Source: Methanobacteriaceae archaeon UBA349 (GTDB taxonomy: Archaea > Methanobacteriota > Methanobacteria > Methanobacteriales > Methanobacteriaceae). From it: a stretch of DNA of 15,971 nt. The notes beneath the pieces are model-generated. The model ran no database searches. It was not told the DNA's origin and saw only the letters and a program-made list of their open reading frames with translations. The position numbers were made by a program, and so were the translations under genes. The DNA lies in contig DAWK01000015.1 in assembly GCA_002509745.1 (NCBI GenBank), positions 1 to 15,971 on the forward strand. Reading direction: 5' to 3'. Shown one piece after another: positions 15,477 to 15,971 of the stretch. Within the stretch, counting starts at the first letter, position 1. Every line of letters starts with the position of its first letter.

Positions 15477-15484
15477 TTTAAATA
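15477..15484 (+). promoter_or_regulatory. Candidate promoter of the small zinc-ribbon gene
   Basis: TTTAAATA at 15477-15484, preceded by GTAAAC, is a plausible archaeal BRE/TATA pair. Initiation about 25 bases on (near 15507) would give a leader of about 70 bases. That leader contains a perfect 6-bp hairpin (AACTAA 15523-15528, loop of three T, TTAGTT 15532-15537). A second, overlapping pairing is GTTCGT (15490-15495) with ACGAAC (15520-15525). Confidence 0.42.
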
Positions 15485-15577
15485 CTATTGTTCGTATAAT
15501 ATAGTACATTCGATAAGACACGAACTAATTTTTAGTTAGTGAATTTATTAAAATTATAATTGGTTGGGGAAAATAAA

Positions 15578-15796
15578 ATGAAATGCGAAAATCTAAATCA
15601 AGAATGTCCAGAATGTGGTTGCAAAGATAAAAGAATATCCCGAAGAAGGAATTCCAGTTCCAGTGAAGATGCCTTTTATATTCCACATATACCCCAAGGT
15701 TCTGTGGGAATTGTTAAATGTGGTGAATGCGGCCATGTATTTGAAATATGTGAGAATAGCAAAATGCCAGTTGAAGTGAAAAAGACGCTGGTATAA
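15578..15796 (+). CDS. Small zinc-ribbon protein, function unknown
   Basis: This 72-residue protein has two Cys pairs, CPECG (Cys10 and Cys13) and CGECG (Cys48 and Cys51), the knuckles of a zinc ribbon, plus Cys15 and Cys58. Between them lie a basic-serine patch (KRISRRRNSSSSED) and FYIPHIPQGSVGIV. I chose ATG 15578 over TTG 15560 because GGGG at 15566-15569 gives normal spacing. It is not part of the Eha run: it lies 800 bp beyond the last gene and seems to have its own promoter. It could be a nucleic-acid-binding or general adaptor protein; no specific family is recognised. Confidence 0.7.
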   Translation: MKCENLNQECPECGCKDKRISRRRNSSSSEDAFYIPHIPQGSVGIVKCGECGHVFEICENSKMPVEVKKTLV

Positions 15797-15908
15797 TATA
15801 TATTTTATTTATTTAGGTGCTACTTTTTAATATTTTTAATTTAGTTAAGCCTGATTTAATACTAATTTTAACTGGATTTGAAAAACTACTAGAATAAAAT
15901 AATTAATT
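15797..15908. other. Convergent intergenic spacer
   Basis: This AT-rich spacer lies between the zinc-ribbon gene and a gene on the opposite strand. T runs (for example T5 near 15824 and T5 near 15833) could end + strand transcription. Nothing else is seen. Confidence 0.5.
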
Positions 15909-15971
15909 CTAGATTATCATACTTATTACCAGTCCGACACTAAGGCCCATTACAATTAAAACAGTAGCAAT
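15909..15971 (-). CDS. C-terminal end of a membrane protein (partial, runs off window)
   Basis: Reading the - strand from the window edge, 20 codons are open and end in TAG (complement of 15909-15911). The translation IATVLIVMGLSVGLVISMII is a single hydrophobic helix with Gly and Ser, as at the C-terminus of an integral membrane protein. The start and rest of the gene lie beyond the window, so no family can be assigned. With only 20 codons, chance cannot be excluded, but the uniform hydrophobicity argues for a real gene. Confidence 0.5.
   Translation of the reverse strand: MATVLIVMGLSVGLVISMII

Overview
The window is AT-rich archaeal DNA and almost certainly comes from a hydrogenotrophic methanogen of the Methanobacteriales. 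A mesophilic, low-GC Methanobacterium or Methanobrevibacter fits better than Methanothermobacter, but the genus is an inference. The evidence is a near-complete Eha (energy-converting [NiFe]-hydrogenase A) gene run, a formylmethanofuran:H4MPT formyltransferase paralogue, several polyferredoxins, and GGTGAT/GGAGG-type ribosome binding sites.

Positions 91-5031 hold the membrane arm: ehaC, D, E, F, G, H, I, J, K and L. ehaA and ehaB would lie just upstream of the window. Several of these small proteins resemble Mrp-antiporter/MBH modules. EhaH looks like a shortened antiporter-type subunit, and EhaJ is the NuoH-like subunit that joins the two arms. Positions 5160-9915 hold the cytoplasmic arm: EhaM (small soluble protein), EhaN (hydrogenase small subunit), EhaO (NiFe large subunit), EhaP (6 x [4Fe-4S]) and EhaQ (10 x [4Fe-4S]). 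The expected role is H2-dependent reduction of low-potential ferredoxin driven by the ion gradient, which replenishes electrons for CO2 reduction to formylmethanofuran.

Positions 10037-14776 hold a co-oriented accessory block: a HAD-type protein (EhaR), an FTR paralogue, a PfkB/ribokinase-family kinase with a low-complexity insert, a third polyferredoxin (6 x [4Fe-4S]) and a CBS-pair protein. The last two overlap and must be translationally coupled. All genes up to 14776 are on the + strand. Several are separated by 90-200 bp of AT-rich spacer, so internal promoters are possible.

Positions 14777-15577 have no recognisable gene. They contain five perfect 16-bp T-rich tandem repeats directly behind the last gene, more T-rich tracts, an 11-bp inverted repeat, and a less AT-biased segment (about 15137-15267) that can fold and ends in a small hairpin plus T7, a candidate small RNA. 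A small zinc-ribbon protein follows (15578-15796, +), and the C-terminal end of a membrane protein enters convergently from the right edge (- strand).

No mobile element, CRISPR array, tRNA or rRNA was seen. The parts most worth following up are the uncharacterised accessory genes tied to Eha, above all the diverged FTR paralogue, and the structured noncoding region.
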